Shown piece by piece: positions 16,985 to 26,055 of a stretch of 64,000 nt of DNA. The position numbers and the translations under genes are program-made. Each line of letters opens with the position of its first letter. The stretch's first letter is position 1. Origin of the DNA: CAUZIR01 sp034421295 (GTDB lineage Bacteria > Chloroflexota > Dehalococcoidia > Lucifugimonadales > UBA2962). The notes under the pieces were generated by a model. The model had not been told where the DNA came from and made no database searches. It saw only the letters and a program-made list of their open reading frames with translations. Where the stretch lies: positions 19,868 to 83,867 of the forward strand of contig DAOUKM010000017.1 in assembly GCA_034421295.1 (NCBI GenBank), in the 5' to 3' direction.

Positions 16985-19982
16985 TCTGTCTTTGCCCCTC
17001 CTGATCGTAGAAGCAGGGACCCGTGATACGCGCCGGTATCGATCTTCCGCCCGCCAGAGGTACGTAGACCAGTTCGCCCTCCCGGGCCCTCCCGCCCTCG
17101 ACTACCCCCAGTGCGATCGACCGCCCGAGGGTGGGGCTGTAGTAGCTGGAAGTGACGTGGCCCAGCATGGGAACCGGCTTGGGCGCGGAAGGATCGTCGA
17201 CTATCTGCCCCCCATCCGGAAGGATCGCCTGGTCGTCCTCCGTGAGCAGGCCCACGAGCTGCTTGCGGTCTACCCTGGCCAGGTCCTGCATGGCGAGCGA
17301 CCGCTTGCCGAGAAAATCCTTGCGCCTCGACAGCATGCGTCCGGCACCAACATCGACCGGCGTCATGGAGCCGTCCGTGTCCTGGCCCACGATCACGTAG
17401 CCCTTCTCCGCCCGCAAGACGTGCATCGCCTCCGTTCCGAACGGTGTAATCCCGAACTCCTGGCCGGCTTCCATGACCGCCTCCCAGACCCGCAGGCCGT
17501 AGTTGGCATTGACGTTTACCTCGAACGAAAGCTCTCCGGCGAAGCTGATTCGGAAGATGCGGGCGGGGACCTTGGCAAAGGTGCCGGAGCGGACCGACAT
17601 GAATGGAAACGCCTCTGAGGACAGGTCCACGTCGCCGCAGAGTCTCTCCATCACCTTCCTGGTCAGCGGCCCGTTGATCGAGACGGTCGCCCAGTGGTCG
17701 GTTGCCGACGTCAGGTACACCCTGAGGTCCGGCCATTCCGTTTGCAGCCATCTCTCCAGCCATGCCATCACCGCCGCCGCTCCGGAGGTGGTGGTGTGCA
17801 TCAGGAAGTGATCTTCGGCTAGCCGCGCTGTGACCCCGTCGTCGAGCACCATGCCCTGCTCGTTCAGCATGAACCCGTACCGGCAGCGGCCTACGCCCAG
17901 CTGTTTCCAACCATTGATGTAGACGCGGTTGAGAAATCCCGCCGCGTCCGGTCCCCTTATGTCGATCTTGCCCAGGGTCGAAGCATCGAGCACCCCGACC
18001 GCAGATCGGACGGCGAGGCACTCTCGGCTTACGGCCTGGCGCATGGTCTCGCCGGGTCGCGGGTAATACCAGGGGCGCTTCCACTGGCCGACGTCCTCAA
18101 GCTTTGCCCCGGCCCGGATGTGCCACTCGTGCATCGCGGTCTTCCGGACCGGATCGAACAGCGGGCCGATGTCGCGACCGGCCATGGCGCCGAATGTCAC
18201 CGGAGTGTAAGGCTGTCTGAAGGTGGTGATACCCACGTCTCCGACGGGCTGGCCGAGGATCGTGGCGATCACTCCGGCCCCGTTAACCGTGCCGGTCCGT
18301 CCCTGGTCCGTTCCCATACCCAGGGTGGTGTACCGCTTCACGTGCTCGATCATCTGGTAGCCCTCGCGGGTGGAGGTGGCTACGTCGGCAACGGTTACGT
18401 CCGTCTGCAGGTCGACGAAGCTCTTGCTGTTTCTTGAGGGCGGGGCCTTTCCCGGCACGATCCAGCAAGGGTCGGTGGGGAATTCGGCACCATCGGCGAC
18501 GTCGATGGCGGGAGAGGAGGGCAGGCCGTCGCCGAATCCCGCCGCTCCGACCGCGGCCGCTCCAGCGGCGAGGCCCTGCGCCAGGCACTCTCCAAGGCTG
18601 AAGGCGCCGTTGCAGGAACCGGCAGAGCGCTCCGGCTGGACGGGTGGTCCCGGTACAAAGCATGAGCGCTCGTCGTCGAACCGGGGCCGTGCCCCGGATT
18701 GAGAGTGCAGGTTAAGCGTCGGGTTCCAGCCCCCCGAGGTGGCCACGAGGTCGCACTCAAGCGTTCGTGGCCTTCCTGCGATCGAACCACTGGAGACACC
18801 GCTAACCTCCACGGCCCTTACCCCCCTGCCGCCTCGAACATCGACCAGCACGTGGCCTGCCAGCACCTCGATCCCCATCGCGCCAGCCCTGCGAGGCAGG
18901 TCACCCCGAACCTCCGGCCTGGTGTCGACAACCGCCCGCACGTCGACGCCGGCGTCGGCAAGGTCGAGCGCGGCGCGGTACGCGCTGTCGTTGTTGGTGA
19001 ACACCACGGCCCTCCGTCCCGGCGCCACGCCGTATCTGTTCACATAGGTCGAGGCCGCCGAGGCAAGCATCACGCCCGGGCGATCGTTGTTTGCAAACAC
19101 CAGGGGTCTTTCCATCGCCCCGGTCGCGAGCACTACCTGGTTTGCCCTGATGCGCCAGATGCGCTGGCGCGGGACGTATCCGCCGGTCGGCCCCAGGTGA
19201 TCGGTGACCCTCTCGAGCACCGCCACGAAGTTGTGATCGTAGTACCCGAACGCCGTGCTGCGGGCCAGGAGACGAACCTCCTTCATAGACCTCAGCTCGC
19301 CGGTGGCCGACTCAAGCCACTGAGCGGCCGAGGCGTCTCCCACGCGGTCCCGGCTGGCCAGCAGGCTGCCGCCGAACTCCTGTTGCTCGTCGACCACGAT
19401 CACCCTGGCGCCGGTTCGGCCGGCCTCAAGGGCCGCGGAGAGGCCGGCCGGCCCCGATCCGACCACCAGGACGTCGCAGTGCCCGTGCGTCTTGTCGTAG
19501 CGATCGGCGTCCGATTCGCCCGGGGCAACGCCCAGACCCCCTGCCGCCCGCAGCACCTTCTCGTAGAGGGGCCACATCGCCCTGGGCCACATGAATGTTT
19601 TGTAGTAGAAACCGGGGGGAAGGAAGCGGGCGATGAGGCCGTTCACGGCCCGGACGTCGAAGCCGACCGACGGCCAGCAGTTCACGCTCGCGGCCTCCAG
19701 GCCGTCGTAGATCTCGATCTGGGTGGCGACGTAATTGGGGAGCGTTCGGGCCCCGGTTTCCAGCTGCACCAGGGCGTTCGGCTCGTCTACCCCGCTGCCG
19801 AAGATGCCGCGGGGCCGGTGGTACTTGAAGCTGCGGGCCACGAGACGAACGTCGTTGGCCAGCAGGGCGGATGCCAGCGTGTCGCCGCGATAGCCCTCAT
19901 ACCTGGCGCCGTTGAACGTGAACTCGACCGGCCGGTCGCGCTCTATGCGCCCGCCGCTGGACAGCCTGCTGGGCTGGGTCAA
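16974..19982 (-). CDS. soxA: Sarcosine oxidase, alpha subunit
   Basis: The 1002-residue subunit binds NAD+ and folate. Its N terminus (about 1-100) is a ferredoxin-like fold that lacks the iron-sulfur cysteines. A dinucleotide-binding domain follows (VLVVGSGPAGLSAALEAG, about 171-188), then a second nucleotide site (VVLATGAMERP), and finally a GcvT-like aminomethyltransferase domain (about 610-1000) that handles the one-carbon unit on tetrahydrofolate. Length and order match known SoxA. It starts with TTG, sharing bases with the soxD stop (TTGA), so the pair is coupled. Confidence 0.95.
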   Translation of the reverse strand: MTQPSRLSSGGRIERDRPVEFTFNGARYEGYRGDTLASALLANDVRLVARSFKYHRPRGIFGSGVDEPNALVQLETGARTLPNYVATQIEIYDGLEAASVNCWPSVGFDVRAVNGLIARFLPPGFYYKTFMWPRAMWPLYEKVLRAAGGLGVAPGESDADRYDKTHGHCDVLVVGSGPAGLSAALEAGRTGARVIVVDEQQEFGGSLLASRDRVGDASAAQWLESATGELRSMKEVRLLARSTAFGYYDHNFVAVLERVTDHLGPTGGYVPRQRIWRIRANQVVLATGAMERPLVFANNDRPGVMLASAASTYVNRYGVAPGRRAVVFTNNDSAYRAALDLADAGVDVRAVVDTRPEVRGDLPRRAGAMGIEVLAGHVLVDVRGGRGVRAVEVSGVSSGSIAGRPRTLECDLVATSGGWNPTLNLHSQSGARPRFDDERSCFVPGPPVQPERSAGSCNGAFSLGECLAQGLAAGAAAVGAAGFGDGLPSSPAIDVADGAEFPTDPCWIVPGKAPPSRNSKSFVDLQTDVTVADVATSTREGYQMIEHVKRYTTLGMGTDQGRTGTVNGAGVIATILGQPVGDVGITTFRQPYTPVTFGAMAGRDIGPLFDPVRKTAMHEWHIRAGAKLEDVGQWKRPWYYPRPGETMRQAVSRECLAVRSAVGVLDASTLGKIDIRGPDAAGFLNRVYINGWKQLGVGRCRYGFMLNEQGMVLDDGVTARLAEDHFLMHTTTSGAAAVMAWLERWLQTEWPDLRVYLTSATDHWATVSINGPLTRKVMERLCGDVDLSSEAFPFMSVRSGTFAKVPARIFRISFAGELSFEVNVNANYGLRVWEAVMEAGQEFGITPFGTEAMHVLRAEKGYVIVGQDTDGSMTPVDVGAGRMLSRRKDFLGKRSLAMQDLARVDRKQLVGLLTEDDQAILPDGGQIVDDPSAPKPVPMLGHVTSSYYSPTLGRSIALGVVEGGRAREGELVYVPLAGGRSIPARITGPCFYDQEGQRQNVD

Positions 19983-20260
19983 TCGTCACCTCGCGCAGGT
20001 CTTTCCCCGATGCGGTAGACCTCCTTGACGTCGTAGGTGACGGTATCGCGCCTGACGTTGAACCAGCGCCTGCACCCGGCTGCGTGACACCACTGCTCCA
20101 GGTGGTCGCCCCTGGTATTGTCCCGGTAGAACAGGTAGCTGGCCCACTCTTCGTCGCTAACGGCCTCGGGAGGCTCAGGGCGGGTGATGTGTGCCTGGCC
20201 GCCGTAGTCGAACTCGGACTCGTCTCTCGGTCCGCACCAGGGGCAGCTTATGAGCAGCAT
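19979..20260 (-). CDS. soxD: Sarcosine oxidase, delta subunit
   Basis: This 93-residue zinc-binding subunit has CPWCG near the N terminus, and WCHAAGCRRWF supplies the other ligands. The sequence YLFYRDNTRG and the aromatic RRDTVTYDV are typical of SoxD. It lies between soxB and soxA, 23 bases after the soxB stop. ATG at 20260 is the only sensible start. Confidence 0.93.
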   Translation of the reverse strand: MLLISCPWCGPRDESEFDYGGQAHITRPEPPEAVSDEEWASYLFYRDNTRGDHLEQWCHAAGCRRWFNVRRDTVTYDVKEVYRIGERPARGDD

Positions 20261-20283
20261 CTTTCGCGAGTCCCGCCTCTGAG

Positions 20284-21531
20284 CTAGTGGGCGACGCCGG
20301 CCGCCCCGTGTTCGTCGATGAGGTGTCCGGTCCTGAACCGGTCCAGGGAAAATGGTGCGGCCAGCTCATGGGTGTTTCCGGTCGCCAGCTGGTGGGCGAA
20401 GACCCATCCTGAGCCCGGGGTCGCCTTGTATCCGCCGGTTCCCCATCCGCAGTTGAAGTAGAGGCCTTCGACGGGGGTCGCCCCTATGACCGGGCATGCG
20501 TCGGGACACACGTCCACGATGCCGCCCCACTGGCGCATCATGCGCAGCCTGCTGAAGATCGGGAACAGCTCGACCAGGGCGGAGATGGCGTGCTCTGGAA
20601 TGCCGAAGCTGCCCCGCTGTCCGTAGCCGTTGTACGAGTCGAGCCCCGCCCCGGCCAGGAGCTCCCCGCGATCGGTCTGACTGACGTAGGCGTGGACGGC
20701 GTTCGACATCACGACCGTATGGAGTACAGGCTTGACGGGCTCGCTCACCCAGGCCTGAAGGGGATGGCTCTCTATGGGAAGGCGAAATCCCGCAAGGCCC
20801 GCCAGCACCCCGGAGTTGCCCGCGGTGGCCACACCGATCCTCTTTGCACCGATCGGTCCCCTTGAGGTCTCCACGCCAGTCACGCGGCCGTTTTGCCGGC
20901 GGAACCCTGTGACCTCGCACCGCTGTATCACGTCCACGCCGCGCGCGTCCGCCGCCCGGGCGAATCCCCAGGCGACGGCATCGTGTCTGGCGGTTCCTCC
21001 CCTAGGCTGGTATGAGGCTCCCAGGACCGGGTACCGAGCGTCGCTCGAGATATTGATGATCGGCACGATCTCCTTGATCTCCCGCGGGGTCAGGAGCTCG
21101 CTGTCGATGCCGTTGAGGCGGTTGGCGTTAACGCGCCGGGCGATGTCGCGCATCTCCTGCAGACTGTGTCCCAGGCTGACCAGCCCGCGCTTGCTGTACA
21201 TCAGGTTGAAGTTGAGGTCGCGGCTCAGACCTTCCCACAGCTTCAGGGAGAACTCGTACAGCTGGGCAGCCTCGTCCCACAGGTAGTTGGAGCGGACGAC
21301 CTCGGTGTTCCTGCCCGTGTTCCCACCGCCAACGTAGCCCTTCTCAAGCACCGCCACGTCCGTGATGCCATGCTCTTTGGCCAGGTAATACGCGGTTGCC
21401 AGGCCGTGCCCGCCCCCGCCGACTATAACGACCTCGTACTCGCTCCTGGGCTCGGGGTGACGCCACGCCCTCGGCCACTTCTCGTTGTGGCTTAGTCCAT
21501 TGAAAACAAGGCTGAAGAGAGAGTACTTCAC
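20284..21531 (-). CDS. soxB: Sarcosine oxidase, beta subunit
   Basis: The 415-residue catalytic flavoprotein oxidises sarcosine. It has the FAD motif VVIVGGGGHGLATAYYLA and GGTARHDAVAWGFAR, where His183 is the expected site of covalent FMN attachment by comparison with characterised SoxB. The frame is open to 21639, but family members begin with the KYSLFSLVFNGLSHN segment. GTG 21531 gives exactly that start, with GAGG upstream. It is the first gene of soxBDAG. No serine hydroxymethyltransferase or formyl-THF gene is next to it, although these often accompany the operon. Confidence 0.94.
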   Translation of the reverse strand: MKYSLFSLVFNGLSHNEKWPRAWRHPEPRSEYEVVIVGGGGHGLATAYYLAKEHGITDVAVLEKGYVGGGNTGRNTEVVRSNYLWDEAAQLYEFSLKLWEGLSRDLNFNLMYSKRGLVSLGHSLQEMRDIARRVNANRLNGIDSELLTPREIKEIVPIINISSDARYPVLGASYQPRGGTARHDAVAWGFARAADARGVDVIQRCEVTGFRRQNGRVTGVETSRGPIGAKRIGVATAGNSGVLAGLAGFRLPIESHPLQAWVSEPVKPVLHTVVMSNAVHAYVSQTDRGELLAGAGLDSYNGYGQRGSFGIPEHAISALVELFPIFSRLRMMRQWGGIVDVCPDACPVIGATPVEGLYFNCGWGTGGYKATPGSGWVFAHQLATGNTHELAAPFSLDRFRTGHLIDEHGAAGVAH

Positions 21532-21608
21532 GGGGCCTCGAAAGAGCGGTCGCAGGGGGTTGTACCTATCATAGTGCACCGTGCCGGTGCCGGCTCTAGG
21601 CGCCGCAA

Positions 21609-21614
21609 TATAAT
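21609..21614 (+). promoter_or_regulatory. Candidate -10 element (TATAAT) for leuB
   Basis: A perfect TATAAT lies 44 bases before the leuB start, in the divergent spacer with soxB. No convincing -35 is seen. Confidence 0.5.
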
Positions 21615-21657
21615 ACTGGGCTGGATCTTCCACACCCACCTATTGGAGCTAACAGAG

Positions 21658-22752
21658 GTGAATTTCACAGTAGCCGTCTTGCCCGGCGACGGCGTCGGCC
21701 CCGAGGTTATCGCTGAGGCGGTCAGGGTCATGGAGTCGGTAGGAAGCCGCTTCGGCCACGAGTTCGAGGTGGTCTCGGGTCCGATCGGCGGCAACGCAAT
21801 CGATGCCCACGGCACGGCGCTCCCGGAGGAGACGGTCTCGACGTGCAGCGGTGCCGACGCCATCCTCTTCGGTGCCGTCGGCGGACCGAAGTGGGACGAT
21901 GCGCGGGCCGCAACCAGGCCGGAGGACGGGATACTGGCCATTCGCAAGCAGATGGGCCTGTTCGCCAACATCAGGCCGGTCAAGGCCTACGAGTCCCTTC
22001 TAGGCGCGAGCCCCCTCAGGAGAGACCTCCTTCATGGGGTGGACATGGTGATAGTGCGCGAGCTGACCGGAGGGCTGTACTTCGCCAGGCCCAAGAGGCG
22101 CTGGAGCACGGCGACCGGCCGCCGTGGCGTCGACACGCTGCGGTACACGGAACGGGAGATTGTGCGCATACTCAGGGTCGCGTTCGAACTGGCCCGCGGG
22201 CGCCGCGGGAAGGTGACTTCGGTGGACAAGTTCAACGTTCTGGAGACCGGCCGCCTATGGCGGGAGCTGGCCACGGAGGTGGCCCAGGGCTATCCCGACG
22301 TCGAGCTGGAGCACATGCTGGTCGACAATGCCGCCATGCAGATGGTCAGGTCACCCTCCCAGTTCGATGTGCTCGTTGCCGAGAACACCTTCGGGGACAT
22401 TCTCTCCGACGAGGCGTCGGTGATCACCGGGTCCATGGGAATGCTGCCCTCGGCCAGCCTCGCCGGTCCGCTTGGCGAAGGTGCGCCCAGGGGACGGGTG
22501 AGCCTCTACGAGCCGATTCATGGGAGCGCTCCGGACATCGCCGGCAGGGGCATGGCCAACCCGATCGCAGCGATCCTGAGCATGGCGATGATGCTGAGGC
22601 TGTCGCTCGGCCTGCCTGAGGAGGCGTCGGCGGTGGAGGCTGCCGTGGACGGCGTACTGGCAGAAGGTTACAGGACCGCCGACATCGCCTCCGACGGTGG
22701 GGCGGCCGTGTCCACGGCCGAGATGGGAAGGGTGATAGCCGGATCCCTGTAG
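21658..22752 (+). CDS. leuB: 3-isopropylmalate dehydrogenase
   Basis: LeuB oxidises and decarboxylates 3-isopropylmalate in leucine synthesis, using NAD+. The 364-residue protein shows LPGDGVGPEV, LFGAVGGPKWDD, VDNAAMQMV, DILSDEASVITGSMGMLPSASL (split across the active-site Asp residues) and EPIHGSAPDIAGRG. The frame is open from 21574, but GTG 21658 begins at the domain and has GGAG ten bases upstream. No other leucine gene is adjacent. Confidence 0.95.
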   Translation: MNFTVAVLPGDGVGPEVIAEAVRVMESVGSRFGHEFEVVSGPIGGNAIDAHGTALPEETVSTCSGADAILFGAVGGPKWDDARAATRPEDGILAIRKQMGLFANIRPVKAYESLLGASPLRRDLLHGVDMVIVRELTGGLYFARPKRRWSTATGRRGVDTLRYTEREIVRILRVAFELARGRRGKVTSVDKFNVLETGRLWRELATEVAQGYPDVELEHMLVDNAAMQMVRSPSQFDVLVAENTFGDILSDEASVITGSMGMLPSASLAGPLGEGAPRGRVSLYEPIHGSAPDIAGRGMANPIAAILSMAMMLRLSLGLPEEASAVEAAVDGVLAEGYRTADIASDGGAAVSTAEMGRVIAGSL

Positions 22753-22814
22753 CGGCCGCCAGGGCCGTCCCGGGTCGGAGAGTCCAATCGCCGCGGCCGT
22801 TTCCGGCAGGCGGC

Positions 22815-23288
22815 CTACTTGACGCTGCGCGGGCCTCCCATCCCGAGAATGGTCTTCCATTCGTCCTCGGTTACGGGGGAGACGGACAGGCGCGAGAGCT
22901 TTACCAGCGCCATTTGCGATAGCTCGGGAGTCGCCTTGATCTGCTGGAGGCTGACCGGGGCGCTCATGTCCGAGTCTGCCCTTATGTCGACCATGTACCA
23001 GACCGGCTTTTCGGGCGTGCTCTTGGGATCGGGGTGCTCTGAGGCCGGATCCCAGGCCGTGTGGTCCGGGTAGGCTTCCTTGACCACGACCGCTGTGCCG
23101 ACCACCGCCGGGGGCTTGCACTGGGAGTGGTAGAACAGTATGCCGTCTCCGACCTTCATGGCCTGCATGTTGTTGCGGGCGGCGTAGTTGCGCACTCCGT
23201 CCCACTCGGCCGTCATGTCCTCCTCTCCCTTCAGGTCATCGAAGGAGTAGGCCGAGGGCTCGGACTTCATCAGCCAGTAGCTTGCCAT
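22815..23288 (-). CDS. EVE domain protein
   Basis: The 157-residue protein is a single EVE domain (PUA-like fold, thymocyte nuclear protein 1 family). Key segments are YWLMKSEPSAYSFDDL at the N terminus, WDGVRNYAARNN and GILFYHSQ. EVE domains bind modified bases in nucleic acids. ATG 23288 has AGGAGG nine bases upstream. It is a single gene with no restriction or defence genes nearby, which suggests a housekeeping role. Confidence 0.9.
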   Translation of the reverse strand: MASYWLMKSEPSAYSFDDLKGEEDMTAEWDGVRNYAARNNMQAMKVGDGILFYHSQCKPPAVVGTAVVVKEAYPDHTAWDPASEHPDPKSTPEKPVWYMVDIRADSDMSAPVSLQQIKATPELSQMALVKLSRLSVSPVTEDEWKTILGMGGPRSVK

Positions 23289-23414
23289 TCTCGGATCCCT
23301 CCTGGCGCCAGAGGCGGGGGCCCGGCGCGATATGGCCGAGGTTATGTTGGCCCCGGTCGTGTGTCAACGGAGCTCGCCTTTCGCCGTCGGCCCGTGGCCG
23401 AGCGCAGCGACCCG

Positions 23415-24467
23415 CTAGCCCAGGCCTAGCCGGTCGGCGACCGAGTACTCTTTCGCCAGAGTGCGCAGCAGGTTCCAGGTAGTTTCCTCCACCGTTATGC
23501 CCTCGACACCAAGTCGTGCGGCGCGAAAACTCTCCATCTCACCGGGGTAGTAGATTTCGTCGAAGCCGGCCGCTCTGGGCGTGTCCTTAAGGTAGCGGGC
23601 GAACTCGGCAACCTCCCTCTTGAACTCGTCCAGTGGGCGGAAGGCCTCCACATCGAATGCAGCCATGAAGCAGCCGTCGTTGTGTCTTCCCGAGGGGTCG
23701 TGGCCGAACCCCAGACCCGTGAGTATCCCGCACAGTATCTCGATCATGACCGAGAGGCCATAGCCCTTATGACCCTCGGTGCCCCCGAGCGGCAGCTGTG
23801 CTCCTCCGTCAGCAAGATCGTTCGGATCGGTCGTTGGGTTGCCGTCCTTATCGACTATCCACCCCTCCGGGATCGAGGCTCCCCTGGCGACGGCAACGGA
23901 GATCTTTCCGCTGGCCACCGCGCTGGTGGCAAAGTCGATGAACATGGGTCCATCCAGGTCGCTTGGTACCGCCATGCAGATGGGGTTCGTACCCAGTCGC
24001 CTTCTTCGCCCACCAAAGGGCACCACGTTCTTTGCGGATCTCCCCGAGTCGGCCGTCATCAGGCCGATCAGCCCGCGTTTCGCTGCCATCAGCGGGTAGT
24101 CGGTCAGGCGCCCAACGTGGCTCTGGCGAAAGACAGTTGCCGCCGCGACCCCGCGCCTACGGGCCTTTTCGATGGTGATGTCCATCGCCCGCTCCGAGAC
24201 TACGTATCCGAAGCCCCAATGCCCGTCTATAACCGTGGACGCATCGGTTTCGGTCACGATCTCTATGGGCGCTCCCGGGACTATGTGGCCGCGGCGTATC
24301 CGGTCAATGTAGACGGGGATCTGGATGATGCCGTGCGAGTCGTGCCCCGCGAGGTTCGCGGCGATCGAGTGGCGGGCCACAATCTCCGCTTCCTCGGCGC
24401 TGGCCCCGGCCGCCCCGAGCAGGACCCGCTCGATTTCCATCAGCCTCTCCGCCGGTACGGTCGGCAT
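23415..24467 (-). CDS. Ldh2/malate dehydrogenase family oxidoreductase
   Basis: The 350-residue protein belongs to the NAD(P)-dependent Ldh_2 family (malate/L-lactate, ureidoglycolate and sulfolactate dehydrogenases). Diagnostic pieces are ANLAGHDSHGI near residue 40, FRQSHVGRLTDYP, GTNPICMAVP, FIDFATSAVASGKI and GHKGYGLSV. The histidine in DSHG is conserved in the active site. The substrate cannot be fixed. It is divergent from the cyclophilin-like/tenA pair. Confidence 0.9.
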   Translation of the reverse strand: MPTVPAERLMEIERVLLGAAGASAEEAEIVARHSIAANLAGHDSHGIIQIPVYIDRIRRGHIVPGAPIEIVTETDASTVIDGHWGFGYVVSERAMDITIEKARRRGVAAATVFRQSHVGRLTDYPLMAAKRGLIGLMTADSGRSAKNVVPFGGRRRRLGTNPICMAVPSDLDGPMFIDFATSAVASGKISVAVARGASIPEGWIVDKDGNPTTDPNDLADGGAQLPLGGTEGHKGYGLSVMIEILCGILTGLGFGHDPSGRHNDGCFMAAFDVEAFRPLDEFKREVAEFARYLKDTPRAAGFDEIYYPGEMESFRAARLGVEGITVEETTWNLLRTLAKEYSVADRLGLG

Positions 24468-24598
24468 CTTCCTACCCCCAATTTCCGGACCGTGTTCTGC
24501 AAGGTCCGCGGACTGCCCGCGAGAGTTGCGATATTATCGTTTCCCCCGTCGGCGGAAGGATACTTGCCGGCGGACGGCTTGGACAGGGATGGTCCGCG

Positions 24599-24973
24599 AT
24601 GACAAGGCGCATGCGAATCACGTCAGGAGAGGTAGCGGTCACCGCGACGCTCGTCGAGAGCGAGACGGCCGACCTCGTCTGGGACGCCTTGCCGCTGGAG
24701 TCCGCCGCCAGCACCTGGGGCGATGAGATCTACTTCCGCACCCCGATCTCTGCGGGGGAGTCTGCAGATTCCCGGGCCGTACAGGATGTGGGGGCGGTCG
24801 CCTACTGGCCTTCGGGCCAGGCTCTGTGCCTGTTCTTTGGACCGACGCCCGTCAGCACAGGGAACGAGCCGAGGGCGATCAGTCCGGTCAACCCCGTCGG
24901 CATGATCGAGGGCGACCCCCAGGCTCTCAGGTCCGTCAGAGACGGATCGAGCATCCTGGTGGAGCGGGCATGA
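24599..24973 (+). CDS. Cyclophilin-like fold protein
   Basis: The 124-residue protein matches the cyclophilin-like family PF04126, a beta-barrel fold of unknown role. It has ALPLESAASTWGDEIYF and GDVAYWP-type features (here VGAVAYWPSGQALCLFFGPTP, split), with the closing GDPQALRSV. ATG 24599 follows a possible -10 TATTAT at 24532. Its stop overlaps the tenA start as ATGA, so the two are translated together. The link to TenA suggests a role near pyrimidine salvage, but this is inference from position. Confidence 0.78.
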   Translation: MTRRMRITSGEVAVTATLVESETADLVWDALPLESAASTWGDEIYFRTPISAGESADSRAVQDVGAVAYWPSGQALCLFFGPTPVSTGNEPRAISPVNPVGMIEGDPQALRSVRDGSSILVERA

Positions 24974-25641
24974 CCGGCTTCAGCCAGTGGCTGCGGGAAT
25001 CGGTGGCCGAGCAGTGGGATCGCGAGAAGGCCCATCCCTTTGTTAGCGGCATCGGAGACGGTACGCTTCCCATCGAAACATTCCGCTTCTACATGAGGCA
25101 GGACTATGTCTTCCTCATCGGCTTTTGCCGTGCGGTGGCACTGGCCGTCGCCAAGGCCGAACGGCTTGAGGACATGGCCTGGTTCGCCCGGCTGCTGGAC
25201 GAGACGCTCAATGCGGAGATGGCACTGCACGTCTCGTTCTGCGGGGAGTTTGGCATAACGGAGCAAGAGCTACTGGAGACCGAGCCCTCCCCAACGACCA
25301 AGGCCTACATCGATCACCTCGTGGGCACCGCTTACAGCGGCACCGCACTTGAGGCCGCGGCGGCCATCCTCCCGTGCTCGTGGGGTTATGCCGAGATCGG
25401 TCGCACCCTGACGGACCGCGGTCTTCCGGAGGGACAGCCACTTTATAGACGCTGGATCGAAACCTACGCCGCGCCCGAGTTCGCCGCGCTGGCAGAATGG
25501 CTGCGCTCCTATCTGGACGGCGCCGCAGAGGGCGCGGGAGAGGATGGAAGGCGACGCCTCGCCGAGATATTCGAGGTGAGTAGCCGTTATGAGTACATGT
25601 TCTGGGATTCAGCGTATCGCCAGGAGATCTGGCGGACCTGA
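24970..25641 (+). CDS. tenA: TenA family aminopyrimidine aminohydrolase / thiaminase II
   Basis: TenA hydrolyses aminomethyl-pyrimidine breakdown products of thiamine so that the pyrimidine can be reused. The 223-residue all-helical protein has FRFYMRQDYVFL and ILPCSWGYAEIG, where Cys136 aligns with the catalytic Cys135 of the Bacillus enzyme. The start is ATG 24970 in an ATGA overlap with the upstream gene; the longer open frame is rejected. It lies 18 kb from the thi operon and has no riboswitch of its own. Confidence 0.92.
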   Translation: MTGFSQWLRESVAEQWDREKAHPFVSGIGDGTLPIETFRFYMRQDYVFLIGFCRAVALAVAKAERLEDMAWFARLLDETLNAEMALHVSFCGEFGITEQELLETEPSPTTKAYIDHLVGTAYSGTALEAAAAILPCSWGYAEIGRTLTDRGLPEGQPLYRRWIETYAAPEFAALAEWLRSYLDGAAEGAGEDGRRRLAEIFEVSSRYEYMFWDSAYRQEIWRT

Positions 25642-25770
25642 ACCCGGGTAGCCCGGCGGAGACCCTGCCGCGCGAGTAAAACGCAAATGCGCATTTGGTG
25701 GGTGGAAAACGCCTTTTCCGGCGGCCCGCATCGCGCTTCAATTGGGCCTTATGGGAGGGTTTCCAAGAAG

Positions 25771-26055
25771 ATGCCCAAGAGCAAGAGCAAGACGCACGTC
25801 GAGGCCGAACAGGCCTGCGAGCACTACTGGATAATAGAGTCTCCCAACGGCCCCACGAGCGCCGGGGTATGCCAGGTCTGCGGCGAGACGCGCGACTTTG
25901 CCAACTACCTAGAGAGTTCGGCATGGAGCAGCGCCGGGGTCACGCTGCAGCAACTGTCCGAGGCCGAACTTCGCAGAAAGTCTGCGTCGGCCGGCAGGCG
26001 CAAGCCCGGCGAGACGCCCGGCAAGCGAGCGGCTACCGGCACCAGGGGCGCCTAG
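25771..26055 (+). CDS. Small CxxC protein of unknown function
   Basis: This is a 94-residue protein I cannot assign. The core is CEHYWIIESPNGPTS followed by GVCQVCGETRDF and NYLES, which could bind a metal through a Cys/His set. The C terminus is Lys/Arg/Gly-rich and probably disordered or nucleic-acid binding. ATG 25771 lies at the basic MPKSKSK segment, with GGAGG 13 bases upstream. The frame is open from 25687, but that stretch has no domain. It overlaps the cofE stop by four bases (convergent). Confidence 0.65.
   Translation: MPKSKSKTHVEAEQACEHYWIIESPNGPTSAGVCQVCGETRDFANYLESSAWSSAGVTLQQLSEAELRRKSASAGRRKPGETPGKRAATGTRGA

Noticed and set aside
18699..20018. 439-codon open frame on the plus strand
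   Set aside because: It lies antisense to soxA and shows no family features.
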